Counted from the first letter of the stretch, positions 1 to 10,701 are shown. The stretch is DNA of 64,000 bases from Symbiodinium natans (GCA_905221605.1 CAJNDS010002242.1:166001-230000), one strand, 5' to 3'. Program-made: numbers and translations. Notes: generated from the sequence alone by a model not told the origin.

Positions 1-153
1 AGCAGCTGGGTTCTCGGTTCAGAGCGAGGTTAAAAGCACTCTTGGGTTCAGGGTTTCGATTTATGGCGAAAGGTCTATAAGGATCTTGGCGCCCAGTACC
101 CTGGGCCCCACACCCCAAACACCCTCAACCCCGAGCCCCAAACCCTAAACCGG

Positions 154-199
154 AAACCCTAAACCCTAAACCCTAAACCCTAAACCCTAAACCCTAAAC
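154..199. repeat. CCCTAAA array
   Basis: About 6.5 units; precedes the island at 205. Confidence 0.95.
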
Positions 200-204
200 G
201 GCAG

Positions 205-266
205 ATCCACGGCCAAAGCCTCGGCTGCGAGCGAAACGGAAGCTGAATCTGAGTCTGAACTTTGGG
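205..266 (+). CDS. Possible exon (acidic Ser/Glu-rich)
   Basis: Follows a CCCTAAA array and GCAG; frame reads STAKASAASETEAESESELW up to a possible GTTCTG donor. Low complexity, weak support. Confidence 0.35.
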
Positions 267-383
267 GTTCTGAAACTGTCCTAGGCAGGATAAGACGGTT
301 TAGGGTTTAGGGTTTAGAGTTTAGGGTTCAGGGATCCTTAAAAAGGAAACCCTTCTGAACCCTCTTCTGGCTCTCTTCTGCAG

Positions 384-475
384 AGAGTCTATATCCCAAA
401 AAACATCGACCACCGAAGCCGCGGTTGTGATCCAGACTGAAACTGAACCCCCCCCCGCCCCGGGCGCAAAAGATG
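384..475 (+). CDS. Possible exon
   Basis: TCTGCAG acceptor and GATG|GTGAGG donor. Frame reads TTEAAVVIQTETEPP then Pro/Gly-rich. It resembles the acidic island at 205, perhaps the same gene. Confidence 0.4.
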
Positions 476-1640
476 GTGAGGGTGGAGACTGAAAATGAAG
501 CGGAGACCCGAAGCCCATAGAGTTCAACCCCGAGTACCCACCCTAAACCCTGAACCCTAAACCCTAAACCCCAAAACCCGAAACCCTAAACCCATCCCCT
601 CCGAGTTCGATAAGGGTCTCGCCTTGTGGGCTGTCTAGGGTTTAGGGCTTGGGGCCACTTAAGAAGTGAACTTATCGCCAATTCTTGATGTGACTTAAAC
701 CCTAAACCCTAAAATCGGTTGATGGGAACCCTTCCCAAACCCTAAGCCAAGACAGTGCACCTTGTTTATTCTCAGGCAACTGTGGAAACCTAGCCTAAGC
801 CTTATAAGCTAAACTTAAGCCTAATCCCTAAATCCTGAAACCTCCCAAAGAAAGGAAAAGTGAAAACCCCAGAACCTGAAACCCTAAGAGCCAGCAAGAC
901 TTGACAGAGGAGGCTTCTCGCAGATGCTTGTGTTCGGAGATCTGTTCTTTTTTCTGGAGTTTAGATGGTGATCATGCCTAAGGAGGGTTTAGGGTTTAGA
1001 GTTTAGGGGGCCATGAGACACAATGTTGGGAGACTCGAAGACTTTAAGCCCTAATTGGCCCCTAGGGTTTAGGGTTTAGGGTTTAGGGTTTAGGGTTTAG
1101 GGTTTAGGGTTTAGGGTTCCTGCATGTTCCAACATGACAGGTTTGACAAGGAGCTCAATACTGAGAAGCTCAATTGTCCGGCGCTTGAAGGCTTAGTACA
1201 CCTTTTGCTGTCTTTCGGGTTTTGGGGTTTAGGGTTTAGGGCTTCACCTCCACCATAATTTCTATAAACTCCACTTGGCATCTGGCATTTTTTGGGGGAG
1301 CCCAAAAATCCCAACGCAAGAGTCCTGAGAGCCGTACGCCTTCTAAGAGGAGACAAATGGGCCGAAGCCGGTTTTTGCTTCCACATAGGCTTGAAGAGCT
1401 TGAAGGGTACAGGAAAATCGGGGGGGCTTAGAGAGTTTAGGACGTATAGAGTTTAGGGGGTTTAGGGTTTAGGGTTTAGGGTTTGGGGTGGAGTCTAGTG
1501 AGAAGCGTGGCTAGAAGCCACAAACCCGACATATGCACCAGCAGCAGGCAGATTGTGGTGCTAACCAACCCTGCACCCTGAACCCTAAACCCTAAACCTT
1601 AAACCCTTTGTAGCGTTGAGCTCTTACCTTTGTAGCATTC
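476..1640. other. Repeat-rich stretch without a supported gene
   Basis: Arrays of both orientations (540-592, 1063-1118, 1230-1247, 1455-1480, 1580-1606) and unique scraps in which I could not fix a reading frame. Confidence 0.6.
1063..1118. repeat. TTTAGGG array
   Basis: About 8 units. Confidence 0.95.
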
Positions 1641-3107
1641 ATGCCCCTTACGATTGCGGTGAACCTGCTCAGTGGCAAGACGGTTTCGCTAGAAGCAGGA
1701 CCAGACGTGTCTGTGAGAGAATTGAGCAGCAGAGCACAGGAGGCTCTGGCAGTTGGCAGAGGCAAACTCTTAGACACCTCCGGAGGAACTCTGGAGGGAG
1801 AAGCCACGCTTGAGGCATGCAGATTGCAGGACGGTGATACCCTTACCTTTCACGTGGGCCCTGTTCGCATCTGCGGCAACCATAGTGCCTTCGCTGCCAT
1901 TCTCGGCGATGGGTCCGTTGCGACCTGGGGAGACGCTCACAGGGGTGGCGACAGCAGCAAGGTGCAAGCAGAGCTGAAGGACGTGCAGCAGATCCAAGCG
2001 ACCGACTCCGCTTTTGCTGCCATTCTGGGCGATGGGTCTGCTGTGTCCTGGGGCCATGGTATGTATGGTGGTGACAGCCGAGCTGTGCAACATCAGCTGA
2101 AGGACGTGCAGCAGATCCAGGCTACTAGGTGGGCTTTTGCTGCCATTCTGGGCGATGGGTCCGTTGTGACCTGGGGTGCTGCTCACAGAGGTGGCGACAG
2201 CAGTGCTGTGCAGGAACAGCTGCAGGGCGTGCAGCAGATCCGAGCTTCCGGCTATGCTTTTGCTGCCATTTTGTGCGATGGGTCTGTTGTGACCTGGGGA
2301 GATGCTGGCGGTGGTGGCGACAGCAGTGAGGTGCAACATCAGCTGAAGGATGTGCATCAGATCCAAGCGTCCGGTCAAGCCTTTGCTGCCATTCGGGGCG
2401 ACGGTTCTGTCGTGACCTGGGGCGATGCTGAGTCTGGTGCCGACAGCAGTGCTGTGCAACATCAGCTGAAGGACGTGCAGCAGATCCAATCTACCAGCTC
2501 GGCTTTTGCTGCCATTCTGGGCGATGGGTCGGTTGTAACCTGGAGCGACGCTGGGCTTGGTGGCGATTGCGATGCTGTGCAGGGTCAGCTCCAAAACGTG
2601 CAACACATCGCAGCTTCCGGCGGTGCTTTAGGCGGTGCTTTTGCTGCTACTCTGGGTGATGGTTCTGTTGTGACCTGGGGCTGTGCTTACAGTGGCTCTG
2701 ACAGCTGTGCTGCGCAATGTCAGCTGAGGGGCGTGCAGCAGATCCGAGCTTCCAGCTATGCTTTCGCTGCCATTTTGGGCGATGGGTCTGTTGTGACTTG
2801 GGGCCCTGCTGGCGGTGGTGGCGACAGCAGTGAGGTGCAACATCAGCTGAAGGATGTGCAGCAGATCCAAGCGTCCGGCCAAGCCTTTGCTGCCGTTCGT
2901 GGCGATGGTTCTGTAGTGACCTGGGGCGATGTCGCCAGTGGCGGCGACAGCAGTGATGTGCAAGCACAGCTGAAGGACGTGCGGCAGATCCAATCTACCA
3001 GCTCGGCTTTTGCCGCCATTCTGGGCGATGGGTCGGTGGTGACCTGGGGCGATGCTGCTCTTGGAGGGGATAGCAGTGATGTTCAAGATCAGCTTAGGTG
3101 GTCCTAG
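1641..3107 (+). CDS. UBL + RCC1-like repeat protein, copy 1
   Basis: Intact 488-residue frame from an ATG to TAG. Residues 1 to about 72 look like a ubiquitin-like domain (opening MPLTIAVNLLSGKTV, closing DGDTLTFHV). From residue 81 there are ten tandem units of about 41 residues with the core AFAAILGDGSVVTWGDA..GGDSS and a QLKDVQQIQA tail, an RCC1/HERC-like beta-propeller repeat. Unit 7 has about four extra residues. Units 4-6 and 8-10 are near copies, so a three-unit block was duplicated. Such UBL-RCC1 genes are common in Symbiodinium-type dinoflagellates and are usually annotated HERC-like, but no HECT domain is present, so ligase activity is not supported; a protein-interaction scaffold is the safer reading. 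The frame ends abruptly within unit 10 after DQLRWS. An AG|GTGGTC just before the stop could be a splice donor, but I see no downstream unit. Confidence 0.9.
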   Translation: MPLTIAVNLLSGKTVSLEAGPDVSVRELSSRAQEALAVGRGKLLDTSGGTLEGEATLEACRLQDGDTLTFHVGPVRICGNHSAFAAILGDGSVATWGDAHRGGDSSKVQAELKDVQQIQATDSAFAAILGDGSAVSWGHGMYGGDSRAVQHQLKDVQQIQATRWAFAAILGDGSVVTWGAAHRGGDSSAVQEQLQGVQQIRASGYAFAAILCDGSVVTWGDAGGGGDSSEVQHQLKDVHQIQASGQAFAAIRGDGSVVTWGDAESGADSSAVQHQLKDVQQIQSTSSAFAAILGDGSVVTWSDAGLGGDCDAVQGQLQNVQHIAASGGALGGAFAATLGDGSVVTWGCAYSGSDSCAAQCQLRGVQQIRASSYAFAAILGDGSVVTWGPAGGGGDSSEVQHQLKDVQQIQASGQAFAAVRGDGSVVTWGDVASGGDSSDVQAQLKDVRQIQSTSSAFAAILGDGSVVTWGDAALGGDSSDVQDQLRWS

Positions 3108-3425
3108 CGCTGCTGACAAGGTCAGTCTGCAACAGTTTCCGACGTGTTGAGCTAATGCACACCCTAGAGACTCTAAACCCCGATTGTTTGGGATTGAAGG
3201 CTGTGTTCTGTGACGTCTTTGACGACCCTACAGCCGAAACCCTGAAATGAAGCGTAGAACTTAGCAAGTCTATATACTAAGCATCGCCCAGAAACCCCGT
3301 TAACATCCGCATAAACCCATGTGACTGTTGCCTTTGGAACCTCGCCTCAATACTACTATTTTCTTAAGAACCCCAAAAGAGTACAAACAAAAATAAGGGA
3401 TTACCCTTAATAAGGAAGAAGTGTA

Positions 3426-3459
<34 letters not shown>

Positions 3460-3974
3460 TTGGGGGGGGGGGGGGCTTCTTAAGCAATTAGTAGAATATG
3501 GTCTACTAAAGTATGGGCCCGTGGGGTTTTATATGGTATATATATAATTACTGAAGGGGTATATGAGGGTTCCCCAATTCACGGCCCATATCAAGGGACT
3601 ACCTTGGGGGGTGCAATGAAAAGGGCTTTTATTGGTGCAGAGCTTTCCCAGAGTAAGTGTGTCGCTCGTTTAGGGTTTTTTGGGTTTGCGCAATAGTTCA
3701 GGTGCACCCCTTCTTGCAGGGTCCCTATACCCGAAACCCGAAACCCCAAGCCCGAAGCCCTGAGCCCTGAGCCCTGAACCCTAAACCCTAAACCCTAAAT
3801 GAGAATAGTTGGTCCAGGATGGGCTATAAGCCCTTAGTAAGGTTTAGGCCCCAACTGAAAGCCCAACTGCCCCCCCAAGCCTGCACGGCTTCTGGGAGTC
3901 GAGGGATGCAGGGTTTAGGGTTTAGGGTTTGGGGTTTAGGGTTTAGGGTTTAGGGTTTAGGGTTTAGGGTTTAG
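3108..3974. other. 3' flank of UBL-RCC1 copy 1
   Basis: No exon seen. Holds the TA microsatellite, the T20G14 tract with CTTCTTAAG-type inverted edges (3364 and 3476), and telomere-type units from 3720. Confidence 0.55.
3442..3475. repeat. T20-G14 junction tract
   Basis: Twenty T followed directly by fourteen G. Similar: 23036-23064 (T15 G14), 44623-44648 (C11 A15), 57613-57640 (C13 A15). Confidence 0.92.
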
Positions 3975-3976
3975 GG
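3913..3976. repeat. TTTAGGG array
   Basis: About 9 units, one TTTGGGG variant; its last TTTAG is the inferred acceptor of exon A1. Confidence 0.93.
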
Positions 3977-4076
3977 CTACTACGCCCTCAACCGAGTCAC
4001 GCAAGACGCGAAGAACGCGGGGAAGGCGTACAACGGCATTCAGTACGCGGACAAGTGGCCTACACCTCAGTCTGGG
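3975..4076 (+). CDS. Exon A1 of unknown gene, bounded by telomere-type units
   Basis: 34 codons, phase 0 at both ends: GYYALNRVTQDAKNAGKAYN, then GIQYADKW and PTPQSG. Acceptor is the TTTAG of the last TTTAGGG unit before it; donor is the GTTTAG of the next array. Other frames are unconvincing. Confidence 0.68.
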
Positions 4077-4092
4077 GTTTAGGGTCTTAATA

Positions 4093-4189
4093 GCTGAGTG
4101 AGTACACTTTACTACACTTTTTGGGATACTATAGTCCCCTATAGAATTGAAAGTGTACTCTTTTTTGGGGGGGGCCTATTGCACTCAGC
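4093..4189. mobile_element. MITE-like element
   Basis: Ends GCTGAGTG / CACTCAGC plus inner AGTACACTTT / AAAGTGTACT; includes a T6G8 tract. Confidence 0.55.
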
Positions 4190-4413
4190 AGCGAAGGTTC
4201 AGGGTGAAGGGTTTCAGGTTTAGGGGCTTTCGGGAGTTTAGAGGCTTAGGGGCTTAGGGCTTAGGGTTAAGGGTTCCGGGATTTTGCGTTTGGCGGCTGG
4301 CGGCCTGCAAGGTTGGTTTGTGGGAGTGGCTGCTGCTGAAACATGAGCCTCTGTTGTAGATGGGAGGCTGTTGGCCAGTGAAGCGTGGCATGCCAAAATG
4401 ACGAGCATGAAGC

Positions 4414-4506
4414 TTGGGATGTTCCCCCTTCTACTAAGAGTCCCTTAATAGGGATTCTAAGTTGGAATCCCACAAGGACTGTTAGTATAAGGGGGGAACA
4501 TCCCAA
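4414..4506. mobile_element. MITE family 2, copy 1
   Basis: 93 bp with long inverted ends: TTGGGATGTTCCCCCTT and a mirrored GGGGGGAACATCCCAA. Confidence 0.8.
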
Positions 4507-4633
4507 AGCATGACCCTAACAAGTCTGTAGAAATATTGAAGCTGCCGGCACAGACAGCTCTTCTAGCAGTTAACCCTAAACCCTGTACCCTATACCCTAT
4601 ACCCTAAACCCAAAAACCCCCCCCCCCAGGCAG

Positions 4634-4685
4634 TGGATTTACCTGGACAAGTGGGACCTGCCCTGGCGCCGGGGACCCGAGCGGG
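4634..4685 (+). CDS. Exon A2 of unknown gene
   Basis: GGCAG acceptor after a C-run, donor CGGG|GTGGCC. Frame WIYLDKWDLPWRRGPER; starts in phase with A1 and leaves one base (G). Confidence 0.6.
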
Positions 4686-5120
4686 GTGGCCTCGATGCTG
4701 CGCCATGCCGGTGCTGTGAAAAGTTCATGCCCAAGCCCTAAACCCTAAACCCTAATTTTACCCAAGAGGCCCGAAACCTCTCAACCCTCAAACCAGGGTT
4801 CGGGGGTTCGAGGCCGTGTTGTGGGAATGGGGGGGTAGAGGCTTCGAACTGCTGGAGTGGTTGGCGTAAGGTTGCAACATAAGCAACCCCCCCGTGAAAC
4901 CTCAACCCTAGTCCCTAAATCCCAAACCCGTAACCGTAAACCCCACACCCTATACCCAGAACCCTAATCCCTCAAGAACCCTCACTCCAGGTTTGAGCCT
5001 CTGTGGGTCTCATGCTTTGTCTTTTAGGGCTTTGGGTTCGACCTTTGAAGCAGGTTTGGTTGGGCTGTAGGGTATAGGTCTTCCCCCACCCGCCTCTGCG
5101 TTTTGAGGTTTTTTTGGCCC

Positions 5121-5121
<1 letters not shown>

Positions 5122-5190
<69 letters not shown>
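5122..5190. repeat. Poly-C run of 69
   Basis: Uninterrupted C homopolymer; the Gly-rich reading frames across it are artefacts. Confidence 0.95.
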
Positions 5191-5549
5191 TGCCCCAAAA
5201 CCCAAAGCCTAAGCCGCAAGGTTGAGGGACTACGGTGCAGGAGCTGCTTTGTTCTTCAGCAAAACCCCAACTAGCCTGTCTGCCCTTATTGAGATGCCAT
5301 TTTAGAGGGTTTGTTCGGAGAAGTTCGGAGGGTTCAATTCGGCAAGACGAGTTAGGGTTTTTGGGGGTTTGGGGGGTTTAAGCTGTCGGGGGTTCATGTC
5401 AGGTGCTTGGGCTTTCGGGCTTGGGGTTTAGCGTTTAGGGTTGAGGGTTCAGAGTTTAGGGTTGAGGGTCGAAAGTCTCAACCCTCTGACTGAATCCTGA
5501 CTGCCCACACCCTTACTATCTTCGGTTACCAAACAATGCCCCCACTAAG

Positions 5550-5625
5550 ATGCGGATGAGCAGTCGGAGAATGAGATCAACATGTGCGGGTGCTGGGGCG
5601 GCATCGAGTTGAACTCCGGGGCGCG
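5550..5625 (+). CDS. Exon A3 of unknown gene
   Basis: Acceptor CTAAG, donor CG|GTTGAGG running into TTTAGGG repeats. Opens with AT, which completes the G left by A2 to GAT; frame ADEQSENEINMCGCWGGIEL; leaves CG. Confidence 0.65.
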
Positions 5626-5691
5626 GTTGAGGGTTTAGGGTTTAGGGCTAGGGTTTAGGGTTTAGGGGGTTTAGGGGGTTGAGGGATACGT

Positions 5692-5802
5692 GGAGGTTCA
5701 GAGTGGTTAGAAGCAGGGTGGTAAGTACCTTAAAAAGTGTCTACCCTCCTATAACCTAGGTTCACCTGTTCAAAACCCAAGTATGCATACCCATGAACAT
5801 CC
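5692..5802. mobile_element. MITE family 4, degenerate copy
   Basis: Left GGAGGTTCAGAGTGG, right CCCATGAACATCC; same AAGTAGG flank as the copy at 37815. Confidence 0.55.
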
Positions 5803-5931
5803 AAGTAGGGCCGAGGGATTAGGGGTTTAGGGGAAAAAAGGGTTTAGGGTTTAGAGTTTAGGGTGCAGCACCCCCCCGCCCCCTGCCCCCCGCCTACCCC
5901 CGACCCACCCAACCCAACCAAATATGCCGAC

Positions 5932-6002
5932 CCCTAAACCCTAAACCCTAAACCCTAAACCCTAAACCCTAAACCCTAAACCCTAAACCCTAAACCCTAA
6001 AC
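5932..6002. repeat. CCCTAAA array
   Basis: About 10 units; lies before exon A4. Confidence 0.95.
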
Positions 6003-6036
6003 GACAGTTCGCCCGAATTAGCTTCGCAACCCTAAG

Positions 6037-6096
6037 CCCTTTTGCTGCCTTCGGCTTCAAAAGCCGTGCGGACCCGAAGGCTGCGGCCATAGCCGG
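6037..6096 (+). CDS. Exon A4 of unknown gene
   Basis: Acceptor CCTAAG, donor GG|GTTCGG. Its first C completes CG from A3; frame PFAAFGFKSRADPKAAAIA; leaves GG. Confidence 0.6.
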
Positions 6097-6100
6097 GTTC

Positions 6101-6246
6101 GGGGGTTTAGGGTTTAGGGTTTAGGGTTTAGGGGTTAGGGTTTAGGGTTTAGGGTTTAGGGTTTAAGGGTTTAGGGTTTAAGGGTTTAGGGTTCAGGGTT
6201 TCAGGGTTTCAGGGTTTCAGGGTTTCAGGGTTTCAGGGTTTCGGGT
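6101..6246. repeat. TTTAGGG array changing to TTTCAGGG octamers
   Basis: TTTAGGG units with single-base insertions, then about six uniform TTTCAGGG units. Confidence 0.9.
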
Positions 6247-6261
6247 TCGGGTCTATCGTTC

Positions 6262-6366
6262 CTACCACGGTCGTCGAAGGCAAACCCGAACCCCGACTCC
6301 CTGAACCAGAGTTTGCCCACTTGTGCGCCCCCCCTGCTGCATCGAAGCTGGCCATGTTTTGTGGCG
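6262..6366 (+). CDS. Possible exon, not in phase with chain A
   Basis: Open frame VVEGKPEPRLPEPEFAHLCA... followed by CGGCG|GTGTAC. Acceptor unclear. May be alternative or chance. Confidence 0.3.
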
Positions 6367-6382
6367 GTGTACTTCTTGGGGG

Positions 6383-6439
6383 CCTAAACCCTAAACCCTA
6401 AACCCTAAACCCTCAACCCTAAACCCTAAACCCTAAACC
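6383..6439. repeat. CCCTAAA array
   Basis: About 8 units, one CCCTCAA. Confidence 0.93.
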
Positions 6440-7215
6440 GGTAGCTACACCCCCGAAGCCCGAAACCGCTAAACCCTACACCCTTGATCACTTGCATGCC
6501 GCTCGGCATCCATGGTGAGGGCGTGCACGAACCCTGGCGGAGACAACTCTACACCCTATCCACTCACAGCCCTCTAAGCCTAAGAAGCCCTACGTCACAG
6601 AAGCCATCTTCGCCCTAAGTCCCTTAAGCCTCCAGCTCCTCCTCAAGAGTTGGGCCTCTATCCAGTTTAGGGTTTCATAGGGCTTAAGGGGCTTTAGGGT
6701 TTTTAGGGTTTGGGGTTTCAGGGCTTTAAGGCTTCCGGGGGCTTCAGGGGTTGAGGTTTTTTCGGGTTTTAGGGTGTTAAGGGGTTGAGGGTTTTTGGGG
6801 GGGGTTGGGCTCGAGGTGCTTGTGGCTCAGCCCTTCACTCCTAAGGGATTGACGCCACGGATGCGTGTTCAGAGTAGGGTTTCGGCAATAGGACCCAGAG
6901 TGGCGGCAGAACTCTCTCCACACTGCAGTGGATCACATGTTCATGTTCAACCCAAAACTCAACACCGAAAATTTAGCCTCAACGAGTATGTCATTTTTCG
7001 GAGATGACTGGGGTGACTCGTAAGCCTTTTAAAGCCCTGTAGGCTGAGCCCTATACCCGAAACTCGGAGCCCAAGGGCCCCAGCCCTAAACCCTGCAACC
7101 CTAAAAACCCTGAAACCCTTTAGACCCTTCAAACCCTTAAAACCCTTTAACCCTTTAAACGCTGAACCCCAAAACCCTAAACCTCAACTTGAACACAGCC
7201 GTCAAACATCACAAG

Positions 7216-7282
7216 GTTGAAGAAAGTGGCCAAAGATGACATTCCCCTTTACCGCATCTTCGAGAGGGAGACCCGCCATTGA
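7216..7282 (+). CDS. Exon A5, terminal exon with stop
   Basis: Acceptor ACAAG; first G completes GG from A4; frame LKKVAKDDIPLYRIFERETR ends in TGA at 7280-7282. Charged C terminus of an unrecognised protein. An alternative acceptor at 7197 gives the same frame with a longer exon. Confidence 0.55.
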
Positions 7283-7773
7283 GAGAGTTAGGGTTTGGGG
7301 TTTCGGGGTTTCGGGGTTTAGGGTTTAGAGGGCTTAGGGTTCAGGACTGGGGGTTCCAGGGTTTGGGTTTATGCTTGAGGCTGTTTAGGGCTTAGCGCCC
7401 CCAAAACCTAAACCCTAAACCCCCAACCCTTTTTAAGCCTGACCCAAGAACTCCCCCTCCCCCCCGCCGTTGGGTTAAAGATTGAGGGTTGAGGGTTTAG
7501 GGTTTGATGAGGGTGAAGGGCTCAGGGCTTAGGATATGTGATCAGCCTCGCAAGCTGCATGGCGCGCACGGGTTGCAATCTGCGGTCTAGGTTTGTGATG
7601 TCAGTGTAATTTGGAAGTATAGGTCCATCTGGAAAGCCATCAACCGCCTCAACTGCTTAAGCTCCTTATCAAAAAAAACACATAAAGCCCTATAAAGCCC
7701 TAAGGCCCTAAATCCCCTAAACCCTAAACCCTAAACCCTAAACCCTAAACACCCTAAAACCCCTTGCGGCAAG

Positions 7774-7858
7774 AACATGATGAAGCGGTACAAAGACCGT
7801 GTCTTCAATGTGGTGCGCAGCGCTCGCTTGGGGGGACAGGGGCCGCAAGCCCATCGGG
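7774..7858 (+). CDS. Probable exon
   Basis: Acceptor GGCAAG after a CCCTAAA array; frame NMMKRYKDRVFNVVRSARL. Possible donors AAT|GTGGTG or CGGG|GTTCTG; end uncertain. Confidence 0.45.
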
Positions 7859-8377
7859 GTTCTGAATTTGAAGGTTTAGGGTTTAGGGCTCAGGGTTTTA
7901 AGGGTTTTTTTAGTAAACCCTGAACCCTAAAAAACCTAAGCCCTCACATTCCTTAGATCCCTGGGTTCAGGTTGTATAGGGCTTTAGGATCTTGGCCTTT
8001 AGGGCTTCTGGGGTTCTGAATTTGAAGGTTTTGGGTTTAGGGCTCAGGGTTTTTAAGGGGTTTTTAGGGTTCAGGGTTCTCGATAGGGTTTTATAGGCGT
8101 GGGGCTTAAGGTTTTTAACCATACGTAGTTCTACAACTAGGGGCCCCTCCTGGTCAACCACGAACCCAACCTCCAAACCAGCATCCTCATCTGCGGGCCT
8201 GTGCCTTGGCAGCCCCTGAACCCTCAAAAGCAGGACGTTTGGAATCAACACCGTGGGCAAAGTTTAGGGCTCAACATGCAGATCAAAACTCGAAGCCCTA
8301 AACCCTAAACCCAAAACCCTAACCCCCAACCCTAAACCCTAAGCCTCCCCTCCCCCTCCGCACCCCCAAATTGCCAG

Positions 8378-8461
8378 ATACCCATGGACGAGAAGGAAGA
8401 GATCCGAAAATGGGTTTGGCAAAAGCTGGCGTCCCCAGCTCTGGCCTCCATAGGATTTAGG
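8378..8461 (+). CDS. Probable exon
   Basis: Pyrimidine-rich tract and TTGCCAG acceptor; frame MDEKEEIRKWVWQKLASPAL; donor AGG|GTTTAG from a TTTAGGG unit. Confidence 0.55.
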
Positions 8462-8809
8462 GTTTAGTGCGTGAGGTTTCGGGATGAGGGTTATGGGGTT
8501 AGGGTTGAGGGTTTAGGGTTTAGGGTTTAGGGTCTAGGATTTAGGGGTGAGGGTTTAGGGTTCATAGGTTAGAGTGTAGGGTTGAGGGTTTAGGGTTTAG
8601 GGCCTAGACCATCCCAGAACCATGTCGAGCTCAAAGTAGAAGTCCCCTGAGCCCCGCACTCCCTAAACCCCAAACCCCAAACGCTAATCCCTACAAGTTC
8701 TCACCCCCACACTCAGGGATTAGGGTTTAGGGATTAGGATTTAGGGATCAGGGTTTAGGGTTTAGGGACCACCCAGAGCGCCTGAATCATTGGACCCTAA
8801 ACCTTGGAG

Positions 8810-8873
8810 ACCTGGATTAGAGAAGCCCGTGACTTCTTCAAGTGGAACAAGCGGCACTCAAGCACTGTGTACG
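8810..8873 (+). CDS. Probable exon
   Basis: Acceptor TTGGAG; frame TWIREARDFFKWNKRHSSTV; donor TACG|GTTTAGGG is the first unit of a telomere-type array. Phase fits the exon at 8378. Confidence 0.55.
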
Positions 8874-10281
8874 GTTTAGGGTTTAGTGTTTAGGGGGCTT
8901 GGGGGTGTTGGGTTTAGGCTTTGGGGGTGTAGGGGCTTAAGGGAAGCTTCCGGGGCATCGGTTTGTTGTGGGGTTAAGGGTGTGTAGGCTTAGGGGTTCA
9001 GGGTGTAGGGGCTGAGAGCCTTAGTACTAGGAAGTTTGAGGGTCTGGGGTTTCGGGACGTTGGGAGTAAAAAAAGCAGTAGGCCCCAAACCCAAAACCTG
9101 CAATCCCTGGCCTAAATCCTATCCCCATACACCCCCCAAAACTAAACCTGAACCCTAAACCCTAAACCCTGAATCCCCAAACATCCAAACCCTTAACCCA
9201 CCCACCCCCCTGCAAGTGCATTGCGAAAGAATTAAAAAACCCCAAGCCCCAGATCGTAAACCCAACTCCTGTACCCTATACATGTGCACATATATCCATA
9301 CATATATATATATATATACATATATACAAATCAACATGATTTGCGACATTTACGATGTGTTGGGCAACCATCTTATGCTTATGGAAACATACAGAACAAC
9401 GTTCTCAGCAGCAACCCTGAACCCTAAACCGCCAAACCCGAAACCCCAAAACCCCAAAACCCGGACCCAAACCCTAAGCCCAAAAAGTCCCATCCTTAAA
9501 CCACAAATCCTAAACCCCAAACCCCAAACCCCAAACCTAAACCCCCAAACGGAACGCGCCAACCCCCTAAACCCTAAACCCAAATCACTCAGCTTGCTCG
9601 GCTTCACCGAGCTAAAGCTGAAGTTGGGAACCTGGCACAGGGTTTGGGTTTATAAGGGCTTTTAGGGTTTAGGGTGTAGGGCTAGGGTTTAGGGTTTAGG
9701 GTTTTGGGTTTAGGGTTGATAGGTTAGGGTTTAGGGTTTGGGGGTTGAGGGTTTGGGGTTTGGGGTTCAGGGGGCTGGGGTGCAAGCTTGGGAGATAGGT
9801 TGTGGTGATGGGGGTTTAGGAGATTTAGGGGTTGCGAGTTCGCGAATCAGAATTGTGGGTGGAAGACGTAGGGCGGTAGGGTTTGGGGTTGAGGTTTATA
9901 CACGGTTTGGAGTTGGTTTCTGTAAAGTGTGCAGTCGACAGTGCGGGTTTCGTGCACCCTGAACCCCATACTATGAACCCCATTATCATCTTGTTTTCTC
10001 GGCCTTTAGGACTTTAGGATTTAGGCCTCTGAGCCTAGTCAGTGTACCCCAAAAAGTGACCTGGTTTAGGAAATCACCCTAAACCCTCAACCGGAAGCCC
10101 TAAACCCTACATGCTAACCCTACACCCTAAACCGACCATCTTAGACACGAAACCCTAAACCCTAAGCCGAGATCATGTGCAACAGCTTCCCAAAGCCCCC
10201 CCCCCCCCCCTGGAGTTGCAGACCAATATCGGGGCTTGGGTATTTGTGCATTACGGGTTCAGGGTTTAGGGTTCAGGGTTT

Positions 10282-10377
10282 CTTACTGGCTCAAAACCCA
10301 ACTTTTCAACTTTCGGGCTTCCTCGCCTTAATTCTGAAAGTTTCAACTTTTATTTCCTTTGGCTTTGGGCCAGTAAG
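10282..10377. mobile_element. MITE family 5, copy 1
   Basis: Ends CTTACTGGCTCAAA / TTTGGGCCAGTAAG; interior shares ACCCAACTTTTCAACTTT with copy 2. Confidence 0.85.
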
Positions 10378-10701
10378 GTTTAGGGTTTAGGGTCTTTAGG
10401 GATCAGCATAAGGAAAAGCTCCGGCCGAGCTCATTCCTGGCTCCTGTCCCAACTCGGCGGCTGTGCCATCTCAGCGACGCTGTTCGCGAGGTGGCGCGCC
10501 TTATTGGGCCTGAAATGAAGATGACCTCTTCTTGACATCAAGATGGAGGTGCAGAATTAGAGTGTGGATATTCCCTGATGACCTGCTGTCATCTGAGTAC
10601 AAGAAAGTTGGGCGTTCGAGCTAAGGGATGGACCCACCATTCCCTGTCCTCGGATCGCTGCACCATGGGAATCATTGGTCTTGACAGCTGGTTTACAGGG
10701 T

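Noticed and set aside
1770-3119. Long open frames antisense to the UBL-RCC1 genes (also 48528-49674)
   Set aside because: Reverse-strand shadows of the 123-bp coding repeat; the + strand carries the UBL and RCC1-like motifs.
4972-5219. Glycine-rich proteins on the minus strand
   Set aside because: Translation of the 69-base C run.
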